A DNA stretch of 64,000 nucleotides from Thermoleophilia bacterium. Its GTDB lineage: Bacteria > Actinomycetota > Thermoleophilia > Gaiellales > Gaiellaceae. This document shows, piece after piece, positions 55,526 through 64,000 of this stretch (position 1 is its first letter; each line of letters begins with the position of its first letter). Made by a program: the position numbers and the translations under genes. Location of the stretch: assembly GCA_025928515.1 (NCBI GenBank), contig JAICJI010000003.1:16592-80591 (forward strand), given 5' to 3'. The notes under the pieces were generated by a model that was not told the DNA's origin, made no database searches, and saw nothing but the letters and a program-made list of their open reading frames with translations.

Positions 55526-58246
55526 TCACGTCCTGCGGATGACGACGACGGCGAGATCGTCTGAGAGGTCGCCACCGGCGAACTCTCGCGCGTCTTCAGC
55601 CACCACGGCGGCCAGTGCGCGCGCCGGCAGCTCGTGCCGCTCGGCGAGCAGGGCGTCGAGCCGCTCGTCGCCGTAGAGCTCGCCGTCCCGCCGGGCCTCG
55701 ATGACCCCGTCCGTGTAGAGCACGAGCGAGGCGCCGGGAGGAAGCTCGGCGCGGGATTCGGTGTACTCCTGGCCGCCGTCGATCCCGAGCACGAGACCGT
55801 GGGCCTCGAGCGACCGGAGCGAGCCGTCGGGAAGCACGATTCGCGGCGCCGGATGGCCCGCGCTCGCGCCCGAGACGACGCCGCTCGCGCCGTCGACGAC
55901 GACGTAGCTCATGCTGATGAACTTGCCGGCGCCGATCTCGCTGCAGATGACGTCGTTCGCAGAAGCGAGGAAGTCGGCCGGCTCCGTGTGCTCTCGAGCG
56001 AGAGAACGAAAGACGAACTTCGCCATGGCCATGTCGGCCGTCGCGTCGACGCCGTGACCCGTCACGTCGCCGAGCACGACGGCGAGCCGGCCGTCGTCGA
56101 GCGCAAGGAAGTCGTAGACGTCGCCGCCGACCTCCACGCGTGCCGACGGCTCGTACACCTCGCCGAGGTCGAGGCCCTCGACCTCCGGCCGCGACCGCGG
56201 GAGCAGCGAGCGCTGCATCGTGTCGGCGAACTGTTTCTGCTGCTGGTACAGGCGCGCGTTGTCGATTGCGAGCGCCGCCTGCGCGGCGAGCGCGGTGGCC
56301 GCCTCGATCGTCTCCTGCGAGAGCGGGTTGCCCGGCCGGAAGGAGTAGACCCCGAGCGAAGCCACCACCTCGGTCGGCAAGGCCACGGGAACGATCGCCC
56401 CCGTCCAGCCTTTCTCGAGAAACGGGACGAGCGCGGGCAGGAACTTCTGGCCTCGACCGAGCCGCAATGCGCGGCGCTCCCGGAAGAGCCGCTGCACGTT
56501 CCGCTGGCCGAACGGGACGGGCTGGGTGAGGATGGTGCTGACGGCAGCGGCGAACGGCACGTCTCGGATGTGGACGGCATGCGGTACGAGCTGCTCGCGC
56601 CTCTCGTCGGGCATCCGCACGACGGCGGCGTCTAGATCGAGAACCTCGACAACGGTGCGCGCGAGGGCGTCGAGCGTCTCGTCGAGCCTGAGGCTCTGGG
56701 CGAACGAGCGCGACACCTCGTAGAGCGCGCGGATCTGCTTGGCAGCGGCACGTTCGGCGGCGAGGGCCGCCTCGCGCTCCTCGCCGAGGCGAGTCGCCTG
56801 CTCGTGGAGTTGGGCGTTCTGGACCGCGACGGCGAGCTGCCCGGCCAGCGCGGCGAGCAGTGCCGTCTCGTGCTCGCCGGCCGCGGGACGACCTGCCGGG
56901 TAGGCGGCGAGGAGCCCGACGACGTTGCCGCGCGCGACGAGCGGGACGGCCAGCGCCGATTCGATCCCTGTCTCGCGCGCAGCCGGAGCCGCTACGGCGA
57001 GCCGCGCGTCGGCCATGACCTCGGGAATCTCGAGCACCGCGCGCTCACGGGACGGGCCGAGCGCGACGTCGAGCAACCGGTCGGCGACGCGCGCGTGCGG
57101 GCCGGCCAGCCCACGACTCGCAGCCTCCTCCAGCTCGCCGTCATGGATCCCGCGGAGGTAGACGGCCACCCGGTTCACGCCCAGCAGCTCCGCGACCCGC
57201 TCGACGGCGGTCTCGAGCGTGTGCGAGACCGACAGCTCGGCCGTCGCCTGCACGATCACCTCGAGCAGTGCGCGCGTCCGTTCGAGCTCGAGCGCGAGCA
57301 GTCGCGCCCGCTCGCCGGTGCGAAGAGCATGCGCGGTGCGGACACCGAACGTCGCAAGTCGCGTGAGCTGCTCGGCATCCGGCTCCTCGCCCGCGGGATG
57401 GAACAGCTGCAGCACGCCGAGCGGCGGCCGGCCGAGCGGCAGCGTGGTCGAGACGGCGCAGTCCTGCGGGAGACCGGCGGCATGGGCGCTCACCGGCCCG
57501 GTAGCGGCGAGCGCGCCTTCCGCGATGTCGCGCGCCGCCCCGAGATCGGCGGCGGCGTCGACACCCCATGCTGCAGCCGTGACGAACGCGTCGTCGCTGC
57601 GTTCCCACAGCACCGCCGCAGACGCCCCGGCCACGGCCGCGGCAAGACGCACGACCTCGTCCGCCGCGTCCTCTTCCTCCAGTGCCACCGTGAGCGCCTC
57701 GCCGGCCAGCTCGAGCGCGGGCCGGACGAGCGAGGATGCGTCGCCGCCGGGCGCGAACGCGCGCAGGGCGAGAGCGGCCTGCGCCGCGCACAGCTCGGCG
57801 GCCATCCGCTGCTCCGCGCCGAACGGCTCGCCGGCCCGGAACAGCTCGACCGAGACGGCGTTGCGATCCGCGCGGGCGGGAACGAGGAGCAGTTGGGTCG
57901 CACCGGTGTGCTCGGCCACGCGGCGCACGGCGGCGGGCGCGCGACCGAGATCGTCGAGCACCGTTTCCGGAAGCTCCGACGCCGGCAGCGCCGTGCCGTA
58001 CAGCTCTGCCGCCAAAGTCTGCGACGCCGCGACGGCTACAACCTCCAGACGCTCTCCGCTGCCGTCCGAAGCCCGGACGAGCGCGATGTCGGCGCCCGAG
58101 ACGGCCCGCGCGGCCTCGGCGAGCGCCCGCAGCGCGTCGGGCGCACTCCCCGAGCTCGAGGCGGCTGTGACCGCGCGCACGAGCGCCGCGAGCGACGAGG
58201 CTCCCAGGCGGGCGTCGCTCGAAGCGAGGTCGAGCAGGCTCGTCAT
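55526..58246 (-). CDS. GAF-domain PP2C (SpoIIE) phosphatase
   Basis: A 906-residue signalling phosphatase. Several GAF-like domains occupy residues 1-640 ('AVYLRGIHDGELEEAASRG', 'ALAVPLVARGNVVGLLAAYPAG', 'PVALPTEVVASLGVYSF'). The C-terminal SpoIIE/RsbU-type PP2C domain has metal Asp residues in 'VGGDVYDFLALDDGRLAVVLGDVTGHG' and 'LVLYTDGVIEARR'. Such proteins dephosphorylate anti-anti-sigma factors in partner-switching cascades; none is encoded nearby. ATG 58246 is 7 bases after TACTTT (58254-58259, minus strand). An upstream extension to 58393 would enter the divergent gene. Confidence 0.92.
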   Translation of the reverse strand: MTSLLDLASSDARLGASSLAALVRAVTAASSSGSAPDALRALAEAARAVSGADIALVRASDGSGERLEVVAVAASQTLAAELYGTALPASELPETVLDDLGRAPAAVRRVAEHTGATQLLLVPARADRNAVSVELFRAGEPFGAEQRMAAELCAAQAALALRAFAPGGDASSLVRPALELAGEALTVALEEEDAADEVVRLAAAVAGASAAVLWERSDDAFVTAAAWGVDAAADLGAARDIAEGALAATGPVSAHAAGLPQDCAVSTTLPLGRPPLGVLQLFHPAGEEPDAEQLTRLATFGVRTAHALRTGERARLLALELERTRALLEVIVQATAELSVSHTLETAVERVAELLGVNRVAVYLRGIHDGELEEAASRGLAGPHARVADRLLDVALGPSRERAVLEIPEVMADARLAVAAPAARETGIESALAVPLVARGNVVGLLAAYPAGRPAAGEHETALLAALAGQLAVAVQNAQLHEQATRLGEEREAALAAERAAAKQIRALYEVSRSFAQSLRLDETLDALARTVVEVLDLDAAVVRMPDERREQLVPHAVHIRDVPFAAAVSTILTQPVPFGQRNVQRLFRERRALRLGRGQKFLPALVPFLEKGWTGAIVPVALPTEVVASLGVYSFRPGNPLSQETIEAATALAAQAALAIDNARLYQQQKQFADTMQRSLLPRSRPEVEGLDLGEVYEPSARVEVGGDVYDFLALDDGRLAVVLGDVTGHGVDATADMAMAKFVFRSLAREHTEPADFLASANDVICSEIGAGKFISMSYVVVDGASGVVSGASAGHPAPRIVLPDGSLRSLEAHGLVLGIDGGQEYTESRAELPPGASLVLYTDGVIEARRDGELYGDERLDALLAERHELPARALAAVVAEDAREFAGGDLSDDLAVVVIRRT

Positions 58247-58253
58247 CGTCCGC

Positions 58254-58259
58254 AAAGTA
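58254..58259 (-). promoter_or_regulatory. -10 of the SpoIIE phosphatase gene (leaderless)
   Basis: On the minus strand TACTTT is followed by 7 bases and ATG 58246, the recurrent geometry of this window. Confidence 0.5.
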
Positions 58260-58317
58260 TTCCGGCGAACGGCGTGCCCCGCGCACGCCGTTGCACTTTT
58301 GTGCCCATACTGCGCCT

Positions 58318-58803
58318 GTGCAGACGCCGGAGCCAGCCCGCCCGTTCCGGATGCGACCGGAGCGCAGGCCGCCGCGCCCCGAGCGCGCGACACCGCTCGT
58401 GGGCAGCTGGGGCGTTCGGCTCGCGTGGGTGTCGGGCCTCATCCTCAGCATCTCGGCGTTCACGGACTGGTACGCGGGAACGCTGCCGAACGGGCTGACC
58501 CTGTCGGTCACCGGCTGGCACACGGGTGCTCTCGGCAAGCTCGTCTTCTTCGTCGGGCTGGCCACGATGATCCTCGAGGCCTCGCGCGAAGCGGGGATCC
58601 TGCTCCCGGCGGCCGTGCCGGACCGGCTGCTCCTGATCGCGCTCGGATCGCTCGCGGTCATCTTCGTCCTCATCCGGCTGATCTCCGTCCCGGACGCGTA
58701 CTTCGTGTCGGCGGCACGCGGAATCGGCCTCTACCTCAGCCTGCTTGCAGCACTCGGCCTCCTAGGCGCAGGCCTGCTACGAACCGCCGAAGAACTTCCT
58801 TAG
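58318..58803 (+). CDS. Four-TM hypothetical membrane protein
   Basis: A protein of about 161 residues with membrane segments near 40-56, 75-92, 105-123 and 135-155 ('VRLAWVSGLILSISAFTDWY', 'LVFFVGLATMILEASR', 'LLIALGSLAVIFVLIRLI', 'GLYLSLLAALGLLGAG') after a Pro/Arg-rich cytoplasmic head. The pattern resembles small integral proteins related to DUF4064-like families, but I do not recognise it. Starts GTG 58318 or ATG 58351 are possible. It is divergent from the SpoIIE gene. Confidence 0.75.
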   Translation: MQTPEPARPFRMRPERRPPRPERATPLVGSWGVRLAWVSGLILSISAFTDWYAGTLPNGLTLSVTGWHTGALGKLVFFVGLATMILEASREAGILLPAAVPDRLLLIALGSLAVIFVLIRLISVPDAYFVSAARGIGLYLSLLAALGLLGAGLLRTAEELP

Positions 58804-58853
58804 GCCGGTTCAAGCCGTAGAACAACGGCGGCCGAGCACGCGCAGGGCACGGA

Positions 58854-58882
58854 GCCCACGGGAGACCGCGTCTCCCGTGGGC
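58854..58882. terminator. Bidirectional terminator, 12-bp perfect stem
   Basis: GCCCACGGGAGA (58854-58865) pairs perfectly with TCTCCCGTGGGC (58871-58882) around a 5-base loop. It lies between the convergent membrane protein and HTH-receiver genes. Confidence 0.8.
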
Positions 58883-58890
58883 GCAGGTCC

Positions 58891-58927
58891 TTAGCCCGCG
58901 AGCGAGCGCGCAGCACTCGCGAGCTAA
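58891..58927 (-). terminator. Second hairpin at the HTH-receiver gene end
   Basis: TTAGC...GCTAA (58891-58895 and 58923-58927) and CGCGAG/CTCGCG (58897-58902 and 58916-58921) form a stem of 11 pairs with one mismatch. The stem includes the stop codon of the minus-strand gene, so it would act just after or at translation end. Confidence 0.5.
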
Positions 58928-59502
58928 ACGGGGAGGATCGCCTTCGCCTGCTCGACGAGCTCGTTGAGGTCGAAGCCCTTGCCGACGAAGCCGCTGGCAC
59001 CGCTCGACGTCGCCTGGCGCCTCGCGGCGTCGTCCACCTGGCCGCTGAACATCAGCACCGGGATGGCGCCGGCGCCGTGCTGCTCCTGGATCCGCCGCAG
59101 CATCTCCCAGCCGTCGACGTGGGGCATCATCACGTCGAGGAGGACGAGCTCGGGCTTGCGGCTCTCGATCGAGGCGAGCCCCTCGTCGGCGCTCGCCGCT
59201 TCCTGCACGTCGTAGCCCTCGCGCTCGAGCTCGAGCCGGACGAGCTCGCGCATGCGCTCGTCGTCGTCGACGAGCAGGACGGTCGGGCCCGCCTGCTGGC
59301 GGCCGGGACCGGAGCGGGCGAGGAACGATTCGAGGTCGCCGCGCCGGAAGCGCCGGTGGCCGCCGGGCGTGTAGAACGCCGGCACGCGGCCCTGATCCGA
59401 CCACTTGCGGATCGTGCTCTGGGCGACACCGAGGAAGCGCGCGGCCTGCCCGAGGGTCAACCACTCGGGCTCACGGCGTCCGGTGTCGTCTCTAAAGACC
59501 AT
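58924..59502 (-). CDS. Fusion of MerR/BldC-like helix-turn-helix and response-regulator receiver
   Basis: A 192-residue protein with domains in reversed order. The N-terminal excisionase/BldC-type helix-turn-helix (residues 15-60: 'LTLGQAARFLGVAQSTIRKWSDQGRVPAFYTPGGHRRF') precedes a C-terminal receiver with 'LLVDDDERMREL', phospho-acceptor Asp123 in 'LVLLDVMMPHVDGWE' and Lys in 'SGFVGKGFDL'. Receivers usually come first. Phosphorylation could tune DNA binding by dimerising the HTH. No kinase gene is next to it. ATG 59502 is the only start that keeps the whole HTH. Confidence 0.9.
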   Translation of the reverse strand: MVFRDDTGRREPEWLTLGQAARFLGVAQSTIRKWSDQGRVPAFYTPGGHRRFRRGDLESFLARSGPGRQQAGPTVLLVDDDERMRELVRLELEREGYDVQEAASADEGLASIESRKPELVLLDVMMPHVDGWEMLRRIQEQHGAGAIPVLMFSGQVDDAARRQATSSGASGFVGKGFDLNELVEQAKAILPV

Positions 59503-59564
59503 CGGTTAGAAGTTGACCAAAACTCACACTTATTACACCTGGATGTGTGTCTAGGCGCACATCC

Positions 59565-59876
59565 TCATGGTTCGTAATCGATAGCGCCGCGTTGATACGC
59601 GTCGAACGCTGCGGCGAGGACAATCGTCAGGTCGCGCGGCCAACGGGGGGTCTCGGCGCGAGCCTCGAGCACTTCGCGCGCCCAATGCTCGGACTGGTCG
59701 TACGCGCCGACGAGGTCGCCGAGCGTGTAGGTCTGCCCGATCCGCTTGCGCAGCTCGTCGAGGACGAGGTCGAGGCGCTCGAGGAGCTGCCGGTACCGGC
59801 GCGGGTCGTCGCGAGTCGCCTCGAGCCGGCGGCTGCCCTCCTCCCACTCTTGCCGCGCGACCGCGATCTGGCTCAC
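59565..59876 (-). CDS. Hypothetical protein of the ftsB-DUF501 operon
   Basis: A 103-residue helical, charged protein ('ARQEWEEGSRRLEATRDDPRRYRQLLERLDLVLDELRKRIGQ', then 'TLGDLVGAYDQSEHWAREVLEA' and 'AFDAYQRGAIDYEP'). No export signal. GTG 59876 starts 10 bases after the DUF501 stop; the frame stays open upstream as a shadow of DUF501. I do not recognise the family. Position suggests a cell-envelope or division-linked role but nothing more can be said. Confidence 0.75.
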   Translation of the reverse strand: MSQIAVARQEWEEGSRRLEATRDDPRRYRQLLERLDLVLDELRKRIGQTYTLGDLVGAYDQSEHWAREVLEARAETPRWPRDLTIVLAAAFDAYQRGAIDYEP

Positions 59877-59886
59877 GATGACTGTC

Positions 59887-60399
59887 TCATTCGGAGCAGC
59901 ACCGCTCGGGCCAGCGCGGCTCGACCTCACCGAGGACGCGCTCGCCCAGCTCGTAACCGGGACGGGCGAGGGCGAACGCGACGTGCGCGTGGAGGCACTT
60001 GAGGCTCCCGGTCCGGCGCGAGCCACCGATGCCGTAGTCGAGCGATGCGCCCCCGTCGCTGCCGGTTGCGTCGCCGGCGAGCTCCGTGCGGATTCTGCGC
60101 TGCTCCTCGTCGCCGGCCGCGAGGCTTGCACCGAGGACGGGATCGGCGCGCATCGCGTCGCTCCAGCGCTCGACGCCGCCGGCGGCTTCGAGACGCGACA
60201 CGGCCGCGACGAGATGCCGGCAGGTGAGGTAGTAGGTGGTGGGGAACGGCTCACCGTCGCGCCCGTAGGGGCTCTGCTCGGTGACGGCCGGGGCGCCGAA
60301 CGGGCACCGCACCACGACACCGCGCAGCGTCCGAGGCTCGCGGCCGAGCTGGCGTGCTACGACCGCTCGATCAGCGTCCGTGACCACGGAGGGCAGCAT
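59887..60399 (-). CDS. DUF501 family protein
   Basis: A 170-residue protein with the DUF501 pattern: 'VVARQLGREPRTLRGVVVRCPFGAPAV', 'PFPTTYYLTCRHLVAAVSRLEAAGGV' and a C-terminal 'CLHAHVAFALARPGYELGERVL'. Conserved Cys and His residues suggest a metal site. The gene order eno-ftsB-DUF501 is standard in actinobacteria and confirms the frame. ATG 60399 has GGAGG six bases upstream; ATG 60411 is possible. It overlaps the end of ftsB by 29 bases. Function unknown. Confidence 0.9.
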   Translation of the reverse strand: MLPSVVTDADRAVVARQLGREPRTLRGVVVRCPFGAPAVTEQSPYGRDGEPFPTTYYLTCRHLVAAVSRLEAAGGVERWSDAMRADPVLGASLAAGDEEQRRIRTELAGDATGSDGGASLDYGIGGSRRTGSLKCLHAHVAFALARPGYELGERVLGEVEPRWPERCCSE

Positions 60400-60724
60400 G
60401 ACTTCCTCCATGCTGCCTGCGCCGCCACTGCGGGATGTCCTTGACGATGAAGAGATGGTCGCCCGGCCGGATGTAACCGAGCGTCCGCGCCGCTGCCTCG
60501 AGGGCGGCGTCGGACGAAGCGTGTCGCAGGCGACGCTCGAGCGTCGCCTGCTGCTTCTCGAGCTGCCGCACCTCCGCGACGCGTGCCGCGCGCTGAGAGC
60601 TGGCGTCGAAGTAGTCGTGGAGCGGCCGGTAGTAGAGCAGCCCGACCAGCACGAGCGCACCGACCGCGAACCAGCGACGCGCGATCGATCCACGAAGATG
60701 CCTGCGGCGAGCTTTCCGGGCCAT
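60371..60724 (-). CDS. ftsB: FtsB/DivIC septum formation initiator
   Basis: A 117-residue single-pass division protein. It has a basic N-terminus, a membrane helix at about residues 19-34 ('FAVGALVLVGLLYYRPL') and a coiled coil at 38-70 ('ASSQRAARVAEVRQLEKQQATLERRL'). A short C-terminal segment 'ALEAAARTLGYIRPGDHLFIV' is typical of FtsB/DivIC. It joins FtsL and FtsQ in the septal complex. It lies 34 bases after pyk and overlaps the DUF501 start. Confidence 0.9.
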   Translation of the reverse strand: MARKARRRHLRGSIARRWFAVGALVLVGLLYYRPLHDYFDASSQRAARVAEVRQLEKQQATLERRLRHASSDAALEAAARTLGYIRPGDHLFIVKDIPQWRRRQHGGSHAALRGHGR

Positions 60725-60758
60725 GGCGCAGGATTCGCGCGCGCGACGCGGCGTCCTG

Positions 60759-62168
60759 CTACGCGACGTCGACCTTGATGACGTTCGTCGTGCCGGGGAT
60801 GTTGACGGCCGTTCCCGCCGTGATCACGACGCTGTCGCCGCTCTCGACGATGCCGGCCTCTCGCGCTGCCTCGACTGCGAGCCGCCAGAGCTCCTCGACG
60901 TCGCTCGTCTCCGAGATCATGAGCGGCGTCACGCCCCACTCGAGCGCGAGCTGCCGCATCGCCCAGTCGACATGCGTCAGCGCTACGATCGGGCGCCGCG
61001 GCCGCAGGCGCGCGACCGCGTTCGCCGTTCCGCCGGTGAAGGTCGGGACGAGAATCGCCTTCGCCTGCAGCGCCTCCGCGAGGTCGCAGGCCGCGTTCGA
61101 CATCGCCTGCCCGATGGTCGGGTTCTCGTGGGCCTCGGGCAGCTCGTGCCGGTAGTCGAGGCTCGGCTCGACCGCACGCGCGATCCGGTCCATGTACGCG
61201 ACAGCCTCCACGGGATACTCCCCCACGGCTGTCTCGCCGGAGAGCATCACGGCGGACGTGCCGTCGAGGATGGCGTTCGCGACGTCGCTCGCCTCGGCGC
61301 GGGTCGGCTCCGGCGAGTGCACCATCGTCTCGAGCATCTGGGTCGCTGTGATCACCGGTTTCCCGCGCTCGAGCGCCTTGTGGATGATCCGCTTCTGGAC
61401 GAGCGGGACGAGCGCCGGCCCGATCTCGACGCCGAGGTCGCCGCGCGCGACCATCACCGCGTCCGTCTCGGCGAGCACGTCGTCGAGAGCGTCGACCGCC
61501 TCCGACTTCTCGATCTTCGCGATCACGTGCGCGTGCGAGCCCTCCTGCTCGATCAGCGCGCGCAGGTCCCTGACGTCCGCGGCCGCGCGGATGAAGGAGA
61601 GCGCGACGAAGTCGACTCCGGTCTCGAGCGCCCAGTCGAGATCGGCGACGTCTTTGCGCGTGAGCGAGGGAATCGGTACCGGCACACCGGGGAGGTTGAC
61701 TCCCTTGTGCGAGCTCACGGTCCCGCCGACGACCACCGCACACGTGGCGCGACCCCCCTTGACGCCGTCGACGCGGAGGCGCACGAGCCCGTCGTCGATC
61801 AGCACCTCGTGGCCGGGCTCGAGCACGTCTCCGATCACCGCCGGCGCGATGGGAAGCTCGCCGTCGGTGGCCGCCTCCTCGGCGCAGACGGTGACGTGGT
61901 CGCCCTTCTGCAGGACGACCGGCTCTTCCAGCTCGCCGATGCGAAGCTTCGGTCCCTGCAGGTCGGCGATGAGTGCGATCGGACGGCCGACCTCGGCCGC
62001 GATCTCCCGCACGAGCCACGCCCGCTCCGAGTGTCCCTCGTGCGTGCCGTGCGAGAGGTTGAAGCGGACGGCGTCGACGCCTGCTCCGATGAGCGCGCGC
62101 AGGCGCTCGCGCGACTCCGACGCCGGTCCGAGCGTCGCCACGATCTTGGTGCGGCGGTCGATCGCCAT
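60759..62168 (-). CDS. pyk: Pyruvate kinase
   Basis: A 469-residue glycolytic enzyme converting phosphoenolpyruvate and ADP to pyruvate and ATP. Motifs: 'VRFNLSHGTHE' (substrate/K+ region), 'VIAKIEKSEAVDALDDVL' (catalytic Lys and Glu), 'VMVARGDLGVEIG', 'ITATQMLETM' and the C-terminal regulatory domain ('ILVPTFTGGTANAVARLRP'). ATG 62168 follows TACCCT (62176-62181, minus strand) by 7 bases, so pyk has its own leaderless promoter at the end of eno. Its insertion between eno and ftsB joins two consecutive glycolytic steps. Confidence 0.97.
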   Translation of the reverse strand: MAIDRRTKIVATLGPASESRERLRALIGAGVDAVRFNLSHGTHEGHSERAWLVREIAAEVGRPIALIADLQGPKLRIGELEEPVVLQKGDHVTVCAEEAATDGELPIAPAVIGDVLEPGHEVLIDDGLVRLRVDGVKGGRATCAVVVGGTVSSHKGVNLPGVPVPIPSLTRKDVADLDWALETGVDFVALSFIRAAADVRDLRALIEQEGSHAHVIAKIEKSEAVDALDDVLAETDAVMVARGDLGVEIGPALVPLVQKRIIHKALERGKPVITATQMLETMVHSPEPTRAEASDVANAILDGTSAVMLSGETAVGEYPVEAVAYMDRIARAVEPSLDYRHELPEAHENPTIGQAMSNAACDLAEALQAKAILVPTFTGGTANAVARLRPRRPIVALTHVDWAMRQLALEWGVTPLMISETSDVEELWRLAVEAAREAGIVESGDSVVITAGTAVNIPGTTNVIKVDVA

Positions 62169-62181
62169 ACGACTCAGGGTA

Positions 62182-63916
<1,735 letters not shown>

Positions 63917-64000
63917 GGGGGGGGGGGGGGGGCCGCCCCCCACCGCCAACCCACAACACGCCGCCAAAACAGCGGAGGCCGCCCCCCCAAAAAAAAGGAC
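63917..64000. other. Assembly artefact at the contig end
   Basis: A run of 16 G (63917-63932) is followed by C-rich and A-rich homopolymers and fragments unlike the rest of the genome, breaking into the mazG coding region. This looks like low-quality read sequence rather than biology. Confidence 0.85.

Noticed and set aside
58807..58816. GGTTCAAGCC resembling a tRNA T-arm
   Set aside because: It is isolated; no acceptor or anticodon stem can be built around it. It is part of a small hairpin after the membrane protein gene.

Overview
This is a 64 kb piece of a GC-rich (roughly 70 percent) actinobacterial chromosome. The best taxonomic pointer is the secreted protein at 23705-24481, with its 'LPKNSVGTKQLKKNAV' pattern after the signal peptide. 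I know this pattern mainly from the class Thermoleophilia (Solirubrobacterales/Gaiellales). The order mazG-eno-ftsB-DUF501 at the right end is also typically actinobacterial, here with pyk inserted. This placement is an inference from family recognition, not a search. I see no rRNA, tRNA, CRISPR array, insertion sequence or prophage. Genes are packed tightly, stop/start overlaps of the ATGA/GTGA type are common, and no gene-free stretch exceeds 300 bases (the longest is about 230, at 16658-16890). The last 84 bases are a homopolymer-rich assembly artefact.

Layout. 1-7.5 kb: the end of a flippase-like membrane protein, two hypotheticals, a Nei-type DNA glycosylase, a two-component pair coupled to a nitronate monooxygenase, and a secreted beta-helix protein. 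7.5-16.7 kb: a large Lhr helicase under an apparent LexA/SOS box, a zinc-ribbon/adenylate cyclase/ATPase/TPR regulator, an HhH-GPD DNA repair protein and a phospholipase D-like protein. 16.7-22.1 kb: the most interesting block. Two paralogous small secreted proteins and a secreted DNRLRE-type protein are followed by a SipW-like (Ser-His) signal peptidase, a membrane histidine kinase and a convergent response regulator. The block looks like a self-contained surface-fibre or matrix locus with its own structured mRNA leader. 22.1-27.6 kb: a ring-cleavage/glyoxalase protein, small proteins, a stand-alone LanC-like cyclase coupled to an acyl-CoA dehydrogenase, and secreted hypotheticals. 27.6-36.7 kb: a nitrogen-compound uptake and hydrolysis block: XRE-cupin regulator, spermidine/putrescine-type ABC transporter without its ATPase, amidohydrolase, APC permease, acetamidase/formamidase, HxlR regulator and M20 peptidase.

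36.7-41.6 kb: SoxR divergent from a split transketolase that it probably controls, a PNPOx-fold protein, a primary-type sigma factor and a TPR protein. 41.6-44.4 kb: a sulfur-carrier cysteine pathway (rhodanese-ThiF protein, CysO-like carrier with an extra residue after GG, CysM, Mec JAMM peptidase). 44.4-52.1 kb: a MarR-regulated SRPBCC protein, a CBS/CNNM transporter, an SOS-box radical SAM protein, a NarL response regulator with a degenerate kinase, FAD and VOC enzymes, and ferredoxin FdxA. 52.1-55.5 kb: a cytochrome c maturation operon (L,D-transpeptidase, two TlpA-like thioredoxins, CcmH, CcdA). 55.5-64 kb: a GAF-SpoIIE phosphatase, an HTH-receiver fusion, and the DUF501, ftsB, pyk, eno, mazG cluster.

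A recurring regulatory feature is a TANNNT -10 element only 6-8 bases upstream of the start codon. It appears before about twenty genes with no Shine-Dalgarno sequence, so leaderless transcription appears to be a major mode here. Boundaries are read directly from the sequence. Functions rest on motifs and family knowledge recalled without database access.
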